A stretch of DNA of 64,000 nucleotides from Shinella sp. XGS7 (GCF_020535565.1 NZ_CP084758.1:2617001-2681000), one strand, 5' to 3'; positions 32,850 through 41,644 are shown, numbered from the stretch's first letter. Notes: generated by a model not told the origin, from the letters alone. A program made the numbers and translations.

Positions 32850-34797
32850 GCGCGGCCTCGTCAGCGCCCTGACCCTGCTTGCGGCCGCCGGCGTGCTGGC
32901 ACAGGCCGAGGCGCCCGAGCCCAGCCTGGAGGAGCTGATGCGCCAGGGGCTGCCCGGGCTCTCGCGCCGCGCGGAGGTGAGCACGGCGGCGCGTCAGGCG
33001 CAGTCGGCCGACCGGGCGCCCACCCTGACCTATGTGCTGACGGACGAGGACATCCGCGCCCAGGGCTGGCGCAATCTGACCGATGTGCTGAACCAGCTGC
33101 CTGGCCTCTTCATCAGCTCCAACGGCTCGTTCAGCTATGTGGGCGCGCGCGGTCTGGGCCGGCCTGGTGACTTCAATGCGCGGGTGCTGCTGCTGATCGA
33201 CGGCATGCGGGCCAACGAGAACATCTACGACGCCGCCCAGGTGGGGGCCGAGTTTCCCCTGGATCTGGATCTGATCGAGCGCGTGGAGTTCACGCCCGGA
33301 CCGGGCTCGGCCCTTTACGGCAACAACGCCATGTTGGGCGTGATCCAGGTGATCACCAAGCGGGCCGACAAGCTGGCCGGCGCGCGTGCACGTCTGCAGC
33401 TGGGCGAGCGCGGCCTGCGACGCTGGCTGGCCTCCTACGGACAGCGCCTGGAGTCCGGCGGCGAGTGGTGGCTGGCGCTGGGGGGATCGACCCAGTCCCG
33501 GCTGGAACCCATGGTCGACCCCTTGCCGCGCGACCGTGCGGCGGTGCTGGCTCACAACAGCGAGCGGGTCCAGCGCCTGCTGGGCCACTGGAGCCAGGGC
33601 GGCCTGAGCCTGCGCGCCGGCGTGACCCAGCGCGAGCGCATCCTGCCCATCGAAGTGGGCATGGCCGATGCCTACCGCATCGACGGGACCCGGGATCTGA
33701 GCCGCCAGGCCTATGTCTCGCTGCGCTACGAGGGTCGCCTCAGCGACGACTGGGACTGGCAGCTGGGTCTGGACCAGCAGCGCGGCCTCTTTCACGGTGA
33801 CCAGCCCTTTGAGGACGAGCAGGGCCGGCGTCTCGCCTACCGCAGCCGCTCCCTGGGCCGCTGGACCGATCTGGAGCTGCTGCTGAGCGGCCAGCCCTGG
33901 GCGCAGCAGCGCTGGACCCTGGGCCTGGAGTTGCACCGCGACGAGCGCCAGCGCCTGGAGGTGGGTGTGCGCGGTCAGGCGCCGCAGCAGGTGAGCGGTG
34001 GCGCGAACCGTCGCCTGGGCCTCTTCGTGCAGAACCAGCTGAGCCTGGGCGAGCGCCATGAGCTGGTGCTGGGCTGGCGCTTCGATGACTCGCGCTACGG
34101 TGGCCGGGCCCAGAACCCGCGCCTGGCCTGGGTCTGGCGTCCCCTGCCTGAATCCAGTCTGCGCCTGCAGCATGGCAGCGCCTACCGGGCCGCCAATCTC
34201 TTCGAGTTCACGGTCAATGCCGCCGACGGCCGGCCCACGCCCCAGGCCGAGCGGGTCAGGAGCACCGAGCTGGCCTGGGAGCAGTCCCTGGGGCCGGGGC
34301 TGCGCTACAGCGCGGCTCTCTATCACGCACGCCTGCAGGACCTGATCACGCTCAGCAGCGAGCGCCTGCGCTACGAGAATGCACCCACCGCGCGCAGCTG
34401 GGGCCTGGACCTGGGCCTGGAGCGGCGCTGGGCCGCCGGCCAGCAGCTGAGCCTCACCCTGAACCTGCAGCGACTGCGCGACCAGCAGGGCCTGGAGCTG
34501 AGCAACTCGCCCGAGCTGCTGTTCAAGGCGCGCATGCAATGGCCGCTGGCGCCGGCCTGGCGCCTGGGCTGGAGCCTGCTGGCCATGGACCAGCGCGAGA
34601 CGAATGCCGGCCCGCTGCCGGGCTATGGGCTGCAGCAGCTCAATCTGAGCTGGACCCCCGACCTGCATAGCGAGCTGGCCCTGGGTCTGCACAATCTGGC
34701 CAACAAGCGCTATTTCGACCGCACTGAGCCGACGGGGCCGCCCCTGCGCCGCGAGGGCCGCAGCGCCCTGCTGAGCTACAGCCGGAGCCTGCCATGA
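32833..34797 (+). CDS. TonB-dependent outer-membrane receptor in a Yfi-like operon
   Basis: 654 residues. Signal peptide (LVSALTLLAAAGVLAQAEA), then a plug domain (LTYVLTDEDIRAQGWRNLTD (split by eye), VLLLIDGMRANENIYDAA, IERVEFTPGPGSALYGNNAM (split by eye)) and a 22-strand-type barrel (LGWSLLAMDQRETNAGPLPG (split by eye), LGLHNLANKRYFD). The GGAGGGCCG before the ATG at 32833 supports this start inside the end of the cyclase gene. The C-terminal residue is Pro, not the usual Phe/Trp. The gene overlaps its neighbours on both sides (17 bp with the cyclase, 4 bp with yfiR), so it is an integral part of the c-di-GMP module, in the place where Pseudomonas has the YfiB lipoprotein. Confidence 0.92.
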   Translation: MRARAERGLVSALTLLAAAGVLAQAEAPEPSLEELMRQGLPGLSRRAEVSTAARQAQSADRAPTLTYVLTDEDIRAQGWRNLTDVLNQLPGLFISSNGSFSYVGARGLGRPGDFNARVLLLIDGMRANENIYDAAQVGAEFPLDLDLIERVEFTPGPGSALYGNNAMLGVIQVITKRADKLAGARARLQLGERGLRRWLASYGQRLESGGEWWLALGGSTQSRLEPMVDPLPRDRAAVLAHNSERVQRLLGHWSQGGLSLRAGVTQRERILPIEVGMADAYRIDGTRDLSRQAYVSLRYEGRLSDDWDWQLGLDQQRGLFHGDQPFEDEQGRRLAYRSRSLGRWTDLELLLSGQPWAQQRWTLGLELHRDERQRLEVGVRGQAPQQVSGGANRRLGLFVQNQLSLGERHELVLGWRFDDSRYGGRAQNPRLAWVWRPLPESSLRLQHGSAYRAANLFEFTVNAADGRPTPQAERVRSTELAWEQSLGPGLRYSAALYHARLQDLITLSSERLRYENAPTARSWGLDLGLERRWAAGQQLSLTLNLQRLRDQQGLELSNSPELLFKARMQWPLAPAWRLGWSLLAMDQRETNAGPLPGYGLQQLNLSWTPDLHSELALGLHNLANKRYFDRTEPTGPPLRREGRSALLSYSRSLP

Positions 34798-35303
34798 AGG
34801 TTTCGGCCCTGCTGCTGCTGGCCCTGCTCCTGCTGCTGCCGGACCCCGCCCGGGCCATCGATGCCGAGGACCAGCTCAAGGCGGCCTTCGTCTACCGCTT
34901 CGTGCAGTACACCCAGTGGCCCCCTCCGCCGCTGCGCGAGTTCAGCTATTGCGCCGTGGGCGGTGGCGGGCTGCCCGAGGCCTTGCGGGTGGTGGCGGCC
35001 AAGCCCCTGGATCTGCCCTATGTGCGCTTCCATCAGCCGACCACGCCCGAACAGGCGCGGCAATGCCAGATCCTGCTGCTGGCTTTCGAGGAGCGGGCGG
35101 AGCTGCTGCGCTGGCAGCGCGAGCTGGCCGATGCGCCGGTGCTGACCGTGGGTGACGGGGCCGAGGCCTTTCGTGCCGGCCTGGCCATTGCCCTGGTGCT
35201 GGAGCCCAATGGCCTGAGCTTTCGCATCAATCTGGTCGAGGCCCGGCGCCGCGGCCTGACCCTGAGCTCCCAGCTGCTCAAGCTCGCGCGCGAGGTGCGC
35301 TGA
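34794..35303 (+). CDS. YfiR-like periplasmic protein (DUF4154)
   Basis: 169 residues. Signal peptide of about 20 residues, then the YfiR/DUF4154 pattern (DQLKAAFVYRFVQYTQWP, PDLPYVRFHQP-like block, VLTVGDGAEAF, GLSFRINLVEARRRGLTLSS (split by eye)). C53 and C91 correspond in spacing to the C71-C110 pair of Pseudomonas YfiR; the second disulfide pair is absent. In the known system YfiR binds the periplasmic part of the cyclase and represses it. Start overlaps the receptor stop (ATGA). The 9-base unit GGGGCGCTG is repeated just after the stop. Confidence 0.9.
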   Translation: MKVSALLLLALLLLLPDPARAIDAEDQLKAAFVYRFVQYTQWPPPPLREFSYCAVGGGGLPEALRVVAAKPLDLPYVRFHQPTTPEQARQCQILLLAFEERAELLRWQRELADAPVLTVGDGAEAFRAGLAIALVLEPNGLSFRINLVEARRRGLTLSSQLLKLAREVR

Positions 35304-35358
35304 GGGGCGCTGGGGGGCGCTGGGGGGCGCTGAGCGGCGCTCAGCAGCGCCGATCGGC
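35304..35358. repeat. Short tandem GGGGCGCTG units and hairpin between yfiR and fliR
   Basis: Directly after the YfiR-like stop a 9-10 base unit (GGGGCGCTG) is repeated three times, followed by an imperfect GGCGCTGAGC/GCTCAGC inverted repeat. It lies between convergent genes and may act as a terminator in both directions. There is no T-run. Confidence 0.45.
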
Positions 35359-36123
35359 TCAGCCGAAGGCGGCCAGCAGGCGCTCCAGTGCCACCATGAA
35401 GGGCGTCTGCATCAGGGGCAGGGTGGCCACCATGCCCACCAGACCGATGCTCACGGTGAGCGGAAAGCCCACCGAGAACACATTGATCTGCGGCGCCACG
35501 CGCGAGATCACGCCCAGCACCAGGTTCACGAACATCAGCATGGTGATCAGGGGCAGGGCGATCCAGAGACCGATGCGGAAGATCTCCGCGCCCCAGGTCT
35601 GAGGCTGGGCTGCGCGCAGAAAGGCAAAGGGCTCCTGACCCACCGGGAAGGCGTGGAAGCTCTGCACCAGGGCCTGGATCAGCAGCAGGTGGCCGTTGAT
35701 GGCGATGAAGAGAAAGGCCACCATGGCGCCGAAGAAGCGCGCGCTGGCCGTGCCCTGGCTGCCGGTGGCGGGGTCGAAGAAACCGGCGAAGTTCAGACCC
35801 ATCTGCAGGCCGATCAGCTCACCCGCGAACTCCAGCGCGGCAAACACCAGGCGCACCGCAAAGCCCATGGACAGGCCGATCAGCAGCTGCTGCGCAAGCA
35901 GCAGCAGGAGCAGGGGTGGGCTGTCCAGCGGCACCACGGGCATGGCCGGCAGCGAGGGCTGGGCCGCCAGTGCGATGAAGACCGCCAGGCCCACGCGCAC
36001 CCGCATGGGCACATTGCGCTGGCTGAACACCGGCATGCCGGCAAACAGGGCCAGCACCCGGATGGCCGGCCACAGCAGCGGCGTGAGCCACTCCAGCAGC
36101 TGGGCTTCGGTGAAACTGAACAT
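35359..36123 (-). CDS. fliR: Flagellar export gate protein FliR
   Basis: 254 residues, all-helical membrane protein. FliR forms the export gate with FliP and FliQ inside the MS ring. Family features include RVLALFAGMPVFSQRNVPMR (split by eye), GLQMGLNFAGFFDP and the long hydrophobic helices. It is the last gene of the - strand fliF-fliR block, 35 bp after fliQ. Length is normal (about 260). Confidence 0.95.
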   Translation of the reverse strand: MFSFTEAQLLEWLTPLLWPAIRVLALFAGMPVFSQRNVPMRVRVGLAVFIALAAQPSLPAMPVVPLDSPPLLLLLLAQQLLIGLSMGFAVRLVFAALEFAGELIGLQMGLNFAGFFDPATGSQGTASARFFGAMVAFLFIAINGHLLLIQALVQSFHAFPVGQEPFAFLRAAQPQTWGAEIFRIGLWIALPLITMLMFVNLVLGVISRVAPQINVFSVGFPLTVSIGLVGMVATLPLMQTPFMVALERLLAAFG

Positions 36124-36158
36124 CGTGTCCTGGCCGTGGCGGGTGCCGCCGATCCGGC

Positions 36159-36428
36159 TTAGCCGACGACCTGCGGAATGGTTTGCAAGGTGCGCTGGAT
36201 GTACTCGACCAGGGTGGTCATCATCCAGGGGCCGGCCACGGCCAGCACCAGCACCGCGGCGAGCACCTTGGGCACGAAGGACAGCGTGGCCTCATTGATC
36301 TGGGTGGCGGCCTGGAACACGCTGACCAGCACGCCGACCGCCAGCACCACCAGCAGAATGGGCGCGGCCACCATCAGCAGCATGTACAGGCCTTGCTGGC
36401 CGAAAGTGAAGACTTGTTGGGCATCCAT
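36159..36428 (-). CDS. fliQ: Flagellar export gate protein FliQ
   Basis: 89 residues with two membrane helices (LYMLLMVAAPILLVVLAVGV (split by eye), VLAAVLVLAVAGPWMMTTLV (split by eye)) and the FliQ motif FQAATQINEATLSFVPK between them. Small hydrophobic gate subunit of the flagellar secretion system, in the canonical fliP-fliQ-fliR order. Length is as expected. Confidence 0.96.
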   Translation of the reverse strand: MDAQQVFTFGQQGLYMLLMVAAPILLVVLAVGVLVSVFQAATQINEATLSFVPKVLAAVLVLAVAGPWMMTTLVEYIQRTLQTIPQVVG

Positions 36429-36449
36429 GGGCGTGTCTCTTTCCGAAAG

Positions 36450-37211
36450 CTATTGGGCGAAGCTGGCGGCCAGGGAGCCCAGCAGCAGGTTCCAGCCATC
36501 GGCCAGCACAAAGAGCATGAGCTTGAAGGGCAGGGCCACCAGCACCGGCGACAGCATCATCATGCCCAGGCTCATCAGCACGCTGGAGACGATCATGTCG
36601 ATCACCAGAAAGGGAATGAAGATCAGGAAGGCGATCTGGAAGGCGCTCTTGAGCTCGCTGGTCACGAAGGCCGGCACCAGCACGCGAAAGGGCAGGGCCT
36701 CGGGCTTGACCTCGCCCTCTAGCTTGGCCAGGCGCGAGAACAGGGCTACATCGGACTGGCGGGTCTGCTTGAGCATGAAGCCGCGCATGGGCACTTCGGC
36801 GCGCTTGAGCGCCTCGTCAAAGCCGATCTGTCCGGCCGAATAGGGCTGCCAGGCCTGCTCGTAGACCTTGTCCAGCGTGGGGCTCATCACGAAGAAGGTC
36901 AGGAAGAGCGAGAGCCCGATGATGACCTGGTTGGGCGGCGCGGCCTGGGTGCCCAGGGCCTGGCGCATCAGGGACAGCACGATGACGATGCGGGTGAAGC
37001 CCGTCATCATCAGCAGCACCGCGGGCAGAAAGCCCAGGGCGGTGAAGAAGAGCAGGGTCTGGATGGGCACCGAGAAGCTGCTGCCGCCAGGCCCCTGGCC
37101 CACCAGCAGGGGCAGGGTGGCGGGGGGCGGCGCGCTCTGGGCCAGGGCGGCGCCACCGGCCAGCAGCAGCACGGCCCCCAGGGCCGCGCGGCGCAAAAGC
37201 TCAGGACGCAT
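36450..37211 (-). CDS. fliP: Flagellar export gate protein FliP
   Basis: 253 residues. The N-terminus is a cleavable-type signal (LLRRAALGAVLLLAGGAALAQ), typical of FliP. Conserved blocks include TRIVIVLSLMRQALGTQ, NQVIIGLSLFLTFFVMSPT and PFLVIDMIVSSVLMSLGMMM (split by eye). I take the ATG at 37211, with AAGGAGAG upstream; a GTG one codon earlier is also possible. The first 11 bases overlap the end of fliO, so the two are translationally coupled. Confidence 0.96.
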   Translation of the reverse strand: MRPELLRRAALGAVLLLAGGAALAQSAPPPATLPLLVGQGPGGSSFSVPIQTLLFFTALGFLPAVLLMMTGFTRIVIVLSLMRQALGTQAAPPNQVIIGLSLFLTFFVMSPTLDKVYEQAWQPYSAGQIGFDEALKRAEVPMRGFMLKQTRQSDVALFSRLAKLEGEVKPEALPFRVLVPAFVTSELKSAFQIAFLIFIPFLVIDMIVSSVLMSLGMMMLSPVLVALPFKLMLFVLADGWNLLLGSLAASFAQ

Positions 37212-37554
37212 CACCGCTCTCCTTGCGCAGCTTGCTCTTGAGCAGCTGGGCGAACGGGGGCAGGGTGGGCGAGCCCGCGCCCGGCGCGGCCTCGGCCTGG
37301 GGCGGCATCACATGCAGGGTGCTGATCTGCTGGGCGGTCACGCCCAGCACCAGCCAGCGGCGGTCCTCGCCCTGGCCCACCTCCACGGTCAGCAGGCGCT
37401 GGTTGGGGGAAAGCTGCAGCACCGCCACGGTGCGCATCTGGCCCTGAGCGGCGGCGCCGCCCAGGGGCGTGCGCTTGAGCAGCCACAGGATGGCGGGGAT
37501 CAGCGCCAGGATGGCGACAAACCAGAGAAGGGGCAGGAGGTTGCTATTGCTCAT
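37201..37554 (-). CDS. fliO: Flagellar biosynthetic protein FliO
   Basis: 117 residues. One membrane helix near the start (LLPLLWFVAILALIPAILWL (split by eye)), then the cytoplasmic FliO pattern QMRTVAVLQLSPNQRLLTVE (split by eye) and RRWLVLGVTAQQISTLHVM. FliO helps assemble FliP in the export gate. The ATG at 37554 is preferred to the upstream frame start at 37590 because it gives the usual short periplasmic N-terminus. It overlaps fliP by 11 bases. Confidence 0.92.
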   Translation of the reverse strand: MSNSNLLPLLWFVAILALIPAILWLLKRTPLGGAAAQGQMRTVAVLQLSPNQRLLTVEVGQGEDRRWLVLGVTAQQISTLHVMPPQAEAAPGAGSPTLPPFAQLLKSKLRKESGDAS

Positions 37555-37622
37555 GGCCCGGCCATTCTGGGCCGGGCTTGAGGGCGGCAATCGCCGGTGA
37601 AAGCGGCCGAATCAGGCCCTGG

Positions 37623-38060
37623 TCAGGCTTTTGAGAGCCGGCGCATGCGCTCCGAGGGCGTGACGATATCGGTCAGGCGGATGCCGAACTTGTCGTTCAC
37701 CACCACCACCTCGCCCTGGGCGATCAGGTAGCCGTTGACCAGCACGTCCATGGGCTCGCCGGCCAGGGCGTCCAGCTCCACCACCGAGCCCTGGGCCAGC
37801 TGCAGGATGTTCTTGATCGGAATGCGGGTGCGGCCGAGTTCAACCGTGAGCTGGACCGGGATGTCCAGGATCATATTGATGTCGCTGCCCGCCGCATTGA
37901 CCGGGGTGGGGCTGAAGTTGGCGAAGCTGGCCGGCGCGACCTGTTCGGGCGCGGCCTGCACCTCCTCGGCCACCTCGGCGGGCTTGGCTTCGGCGAGTGC
38001 GGCGGCCCATTCGGCCGCCATCGCGTCCTGTTCTTCTTGGGATGGGGTGTCAGGTGACAT
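37623..38060 (-). CDS. fliN: Flagellar motor switch protein FliN
   Basis: 145 residues. The C-terminal SpoA-type domain (ILDIPVQLTVELGRTRIPIK (split by eye), NILQLAQGSVVELDALAGEP (split by eye), VLVNGYLIAQGEVVVVNDKF (split by eye)) forms the base of the C ring; the first 65 residues are an Ala/Glu-rich extension. It receives CheY-P together with FliM. The start at 38060 lies inside the last codons of fliM (11-base overlap), indicating coupled translation. Confidence 0.96.
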   Translation of the reverse strand: MSPDTPSQEEQDAMAAEWAAALAEAKPAEVAEEVQAAPEQVAPASFANFSPTPVNAAGSDINMILDIPVQLTVELGRTRIPIKNILQLAQGSVVELDALAGEPMDVLVNGYLIAQGEVVVVNDKFGIRLTDIVTPSERMRRLSKA

Positions 38061-39054
38061 CGCGGGCTCCCAGCCAGCCCGCATCCGGACTGGTCAGCAT
38101 CTTGTCAATCTTGAGGGCGTATTTGCCGTTGGAGGTGCCGTAGTGGCAGTCGAAGACCGGCACTCCATCGATCTTGGTTTGTATCAGCGGGTTCAGGTCC
38201 AGCTCGATGAAGTCGCCGGGCTTGAAGGCCAGCAGCTGCTCCACCGTGGCCGGGGCCGAGGCCAGCTCGGCCACCAGCTCCACCTCGGCGGCCTGGATCT
38301 GGTGCTTGAGCAGATTCACCCAGCGGCGGTCGGGCTCGGCCGAGTCGCCCACCGTGGTGGAGTAGAGCACGTCGCGGATCGGTTCCAGCGTGGAGTAGGG
38401 GATGCAGAAATACACCGTGCCGCTGGTCTCGCCGATCTCCAGCGTGAAGCTGGTGGAGACCACGATCTCGCTGGGCGTGGCGATATTGGCGAACTGGGGC
38501 TGCATCTCCGAGCGCTGGTAGTCCAGCTCCAGCGGGTACACGCCCTTCCAGGCCTTCTGGTACTCGGCCGTGATCACCTCCACCAGGCGCAGGATCACGC
38601 GCTGCTCGGTGGCGGAAAAGTCGCGGCCCTCGATGCGGGCGTGGAACTTGCCGATGCCGCCGAACAGGGAGTCGATCACCGCGAACACCAGGGTGGGGTC
38701 GCAGACGATCAGGCCCGAACCGCGCAGCGGGCGCACCGAGACGATGTTGAAGTTCGTGGGCACCACGATCTCGCGCAGGAAGGCGCTGTACTTCTGCACC
38801 TTGATGCCGCCGATGGCGACCTCGGGGCTCTTGCGGATGAAGTTGAAGAGGCCGACGCGGATATTGCGGGCGAAACGCTCGTTGATGATCTCCATCGTGG
38901 GCATGCGCCCACGCACGATGCGTTCCTGGCTCGCCAGGTTGTAGTCGCGTATGCCGCCGACCTGCTCCTCCTCGGCCTCGAGCTTCTGGCTCTCGCCGGT
39001 GATGCCTTGGAGCAGGGCATCGACTTCGTCTTGCGAAAGAATCTGCTGGTTCAT
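38050..39054 (-). CDS. fliM: Flagellar motor switch protein FliM
   Basis: 334 residues. The N-terminus MNQQILSQDEVDALLQGI is the CheY-P binding peptide, followed by the CheC-like middle domain (RMPTMEIINERFARNIRVGL (split by eye)) and the C-terminal SpoA domain (VPVFDCHYGTSNGKYALKID (split by eye)). It forms the C-ring wall that switches rotation direction. It overlaps fliL by four bases and fliN by 11. Full length and complete. Confidence 0.97.
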   Translation of the reverse strand: MNQQILSQDEVDALLQGITGESQKLEAEEEQVGGIRDYNLASQERIVRGRMPTMEIINERFARNIRVGLFNFIRKSPEVAIGGIKVQKYSAFLREIVVPTNFNIVSVRPLRGSGLIVCDPTLVFAVIDSLFGGIGKFHARIEGRDFSATEQRVILRLVEVITAEYQKAWKGVYPLELDYQRSEMQPQFANIATPSEIVVSTSFTLEIGETSGTVYFCIPYSTLEPIRDVLYSTTVGDSAEPDRRWVNLLKHQIQAAEVELVAELASAPATVEQLLAFKPGDFIELDLNPLIQTKIDGVPVFDCHYGTSNGKYALKIDKMLTSPDAGWLGARDVT

Positions 39055-39641
39055 TGCACGATGAAGCTGGAGAACAGGACGTTGGTGACCGGGTTGTAGA
39101 CGGGGGCGCGGCGCTTTTTCTTTTTCTTCTTGGGCGCGTCGGTGGCCTCGTCTTCTTCCTCATCCTCGATCTCGATGCCCACGGGCCGCACCGACTCGCG
39201 CATGATCTCGCGCGCCAGCTTTTCCTTGCCCTCGCGCGAGAGCAGCTCGGCCGAGGTCTTGTAGGACAGCACCATCAGGATATTGCTGCGGATGGCCGGC
39301 ATATAGGCCTTGAGCTGGTCAGCGAACTTGGGATCGCTCACCTCCAGGGTCACGCCGATCTGGGCGAAGCGGTCCACGTCCTTGTCGGCCAGATTGACGG
39401 TGAAAGGGTCCAGGGGCACGAAGACCGGCGGCGTGCCGGGCTTGGGGGCGGCATGGGCGGCGGGGGCGGGCGCATGCGCCTCTTCCTCGCCATCGCCCTC
39501 TGCGGCGGGCTTCTTCTTGAGCAGCAGCACGGCCGCGACGCCGCCCACCACCAGCACGAGCACCAGGGCCACGATGATGATGATGAGTTTTTTCTTGCCC
39601 CCTCCTGCGGGAGCGGCGTCGGGTGCGGCAGCGGTGGCCAT
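39051..39641 (-). CDS. fliL: Flagellar basal body-associated protein FliL
   Basis: 196 residues. A cytoplasmic Ala/Lys start, one membrane helix (LIIIIVALVLVLVVGGVAAV (split by eye)) and a periplasmic stomatin-like domain (FVPLDPFTVNLADKDVDRFA (split by eye), VTLEVSDPKFADQLKAYMPA (split by eye), IRSNILMVLSYKTSAELLS). A Lys/Arg-rich insert (KKKKKKRRAP) near the end is unusual. FliL supports stator function. AAGGAG lies six bases before the ATG at 39641. A 120-bp gap to fliK with an AT-rich segment near 39707-39715 may hold a separate promoter for fliLMNOPQR. Confidence 0.93.
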   Translation of the reverse strand: MATAAAPDAAPAGGGKKKLIIIIVALVLVLVVGGVAAVLLLKKKPAAEGDGEEEAHAPAPAAHAAPKPGTPPVFVPLDPFTVNLADKDVDRFAQIGVTLEVSDPKFADQLKAYMPAIRSNILMVLSYKTSAELLSREGKEKLAREIMRESVRPVGIEIEDEEEDEATDAPKKKKKKRRAPVYNPVTNVLFSSFIVQ

Positions 39642-39761
39642 GAAGACTCCTTGATCAGCGGTGGACGGGCCCGGCTCGGCCCAATCCCTCATGCTTGCCT
39701 ATTATTGGGAAGCGGCGCCAGGGGCATGCATCAAAAAAGCCCCTCAAAGCGTCCATGTTCC

Positions 39762-41132
39762 TCAGGCGTAGACGTCCACCACCCCGCGCGTGCGGGCTGC
39801 GGGTCGGGGCGCGGCGGCCAGGGCCTCGGTGCCGGCCGCAGTGCCGCCGGCTTCGCCGCGGCCCGCGCCACGGCCCTGGGCCTCGCCGGACTGCTGCTGA
39901 GCCGAGGGGTCGCGCTGCTCGCGCGGCTGCTGGAACACGCCGCCGCCGCTCAGGGTCAGGCCGCTGTCGCGCAGGGCGCTGGCGAGTTCGGGCAGGCCGC
40001 GTTCCAGCACGGCACGGGTCTCGGCCTGATCGCTCATGAAGGACACCTGGGCCTGCTGGCCGTCCACCACGATCTGCACCTGCACCGGCCCCATCTCGGC
40101 GGGGTTCAGGTGCAGCTCGGCGCGCTGCACACCCTCGGCTGCCAGCACGCTCACCCGTGCGGCCATCTCGGGGGCGAACTCGCTGCTGTGCAGGGGCTGG
40201 GCCAGGGCCACGGCCGGGCTGTTGCGCGCGGCCTGGGTCTCGGCGGCGGCCGAGCCCTGGGCGCCATGCAGGGCGCGCAGGGACTCCGCCGGCAGGCTCT
40301 GGGCCTGCTCCAGGCGCGCGGCAAAGCTGGGCGCAGCGGCGCCGTCCTTCTCGGCGGTCTGGGTGAGTTGGCGGCCATCGCCGGCGTCCTCGCCGCGGCC
40401 GGCACGGCCAGCGGCGGCGCTCTCGGTGCTCAGGTCCTCGCCGCCGTGCGCCTCATGGGGGCCGCGTCCGCCCGTGCCCTTGAGGGCTTCGGTGCCGCCA
40501 GCGGCAGCCGGGCGGGCGGTCGGATCTGCGCTCTCGGCGCCGGCCGGGGCGGCCTGGCCCGGGGCCGCGCCCTGCGCCAGGGCGGCCTGGGCCGCGGCCT
40601 CGGTGGGCACGGTCTCGCCCAGCAGGGCCTGGACGGAGGCCTGGACCTGGCCGGGCGTGAGCGGGGTGGGGATGCCGGGGGTGGCTGCCTGGGCGGCCTG
40701 GTCGGCCGCTGCATCCACGCCGGCCTGGGTGCGGTCCTGGGTCTCGGCTGCCGTATCACCCTCGCCCGAGCCGGCCGCAGCACGCTGGGCGGCCTGGCCC
40801 TCAGGGGCGGGCTGCGAGCCCTGGCTGCCTTGTGCGCCGGACTGGGCTTTCTTGTGTGCCGCCTCATTCTGGCGGGCGCGGGCCTCGGCCGTCTTGCCCT
40901 CGGCGGGGCGCGGCGTGCTGGCGCGCTGGGCGGCGGGCTCTGCGGCCTTGGCGGGGGTCGGCTGGGGCACTGGGGCGGGCGGTGCGGGCGGTGCGGCCGG
41001 GGCCTTGGCCTGCTCGCGCAGCAGGGCCGAGAAGTTGGGCGCGCCACCTTCGGAGGCGGTGGTTGTGCCGGGCAGAGGCGCGCGCGAAGCGCCACCCAGG
41101 CCGGCGAGCAGGGAGCTGGTCAGAGGCGTCAT
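39762..41132 (-). CDS. fliK: Flagellar hook-length control protein FliK
   Basis: 456 residues. Long low-complexity Ala/Pro/Gln/Gly N-terminal part, as expected for the molecular ruler, followed by the folded C-terminal domain (RAELHLNPAEMGPVQVQIVV (split by eye), DGQQAQVSFMSDQAETRAVL (split by eye)) that switches export specificity. The end is Gly/Ala/Arg-rich. It starts 16 bp after the fliJ stop. Confidence 0.92.
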   Translation of the reverse strand: MTPLTSSLLAGLGGASRAPLPGTTTASEGGAPNFSALLREQAKAPAAPPAPPAPVPQPTPAKAAEPAAQRASTPRPAEGKTAEARARQNEAAHKKAQSGAQGSQGSQPAPEGQAAQRAAAGSGEGDTAAETQDRTQAGVDAAADQAAQAATPGIPTPLTPGQVQASVQALLGETVPTEAAAQAALAQGAAPGQAAPAGAESADPTARPAAAGGTEALKGTGGRGPHEAHGGEDLSTESAAAGRAGRGEDAGDGRQLTQTAEKDGAAAPSFAARLEQAQSLPAESLRALHGAQGSAAAETQAARNSPAVALAQPLHSSEFAPEMAARVSVLAAEGVQRAELHLNPAEMGPVQVQIVVDGQQAQVSFMSDQAETRAVLERGLPELASALRDSGLTLSGGGVFQQPREQRDPSAQQQSGEAQGRGAGRGEAGGTAAGTEALAAAPRPAARTRGVVDVYA

Positions 41133-41148
41133 GGCGGGGCTCCCGGGC

Positions 41149-41610
41149 TCAGGCGCTCAGGCGCACAAAGGGGTTCATCTGAGAGAGCGCGGCGCGGGCG
41201 GCCTGCTCGTCGGTGGCCTTCTGCTCGCGGCGCTGGGCGCTGCGGCGCAGCTCGCCCTGGCGGCGCTCGATCAGCTTGCGCACCGAGGCCACACGCAGCT
41301 CCAGGTCGCGCAGGGCCTCGCGGGCGCGCTCCACGCGCTGCTGGGCGAACTGGCTCACCGCACCTTGCTGGGCGATGGCCTGGTCCAGGCGCTGACCGAA
41401 ATTCTGGTAATGGCCCACGATGTCTATCGTGGTCTGGCGCGCGAACTGCTGGGTCCAGCGCTGCTGGTAGTCGCTGCGGTACTGGCCCAGCTGCTGGGCC
41501 TGGGCCTGGGCGGCCTCGGCCTGGCGCTGCAGTTCCTGCAGCTTGGCCAGGGCGTCGTCGCGCTCGGCTTCGGCGCGCTCCAGCAGGATGTTCAGGGCTT
41601 GGGTGCTCAT
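41149..41610 (-). CDS. fliJ: Flagellar export chaperone/ATPase stalk protein FliJ
   Basis: 153 residues, almost entirely coiled coil (ILLERAEAERDDALAKLQEL (split by eye), QRVERAREALRDLELRVASV (split by eye)). FliJ inserts into the FliI hexamer and links it to the export gate. Identification rests on the helical pattern, the length and the position between fliI and fliK. Confidence 0.92.
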   Translation of the reverse strand: MSTQALNILLERAEAERDDALAKLQELQRQAEAAQAQAQQLGQYRSDYQQRWTQQFARQTTIDIVGHYQNFGQRLDQAIAQQGAVSQFAQQRVERAREALRDLELRVASVRKLIERRQGELRRSAQRREQKATDEQAARAALSQMNPFVRLSA

Positions 41611-41644
41611 GAAAGGCTCTCCGTATCTGGCTTATCGGCCGTTT

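Noticed and set aside
39642-39761. Separate promoter for fliLMNOPQR in the fliK-fliL gap
   Set aside because: An AT-rich segment (AATAAT on the - strand) is present but no convincing -35 partner, so it was not listed as a promoter.
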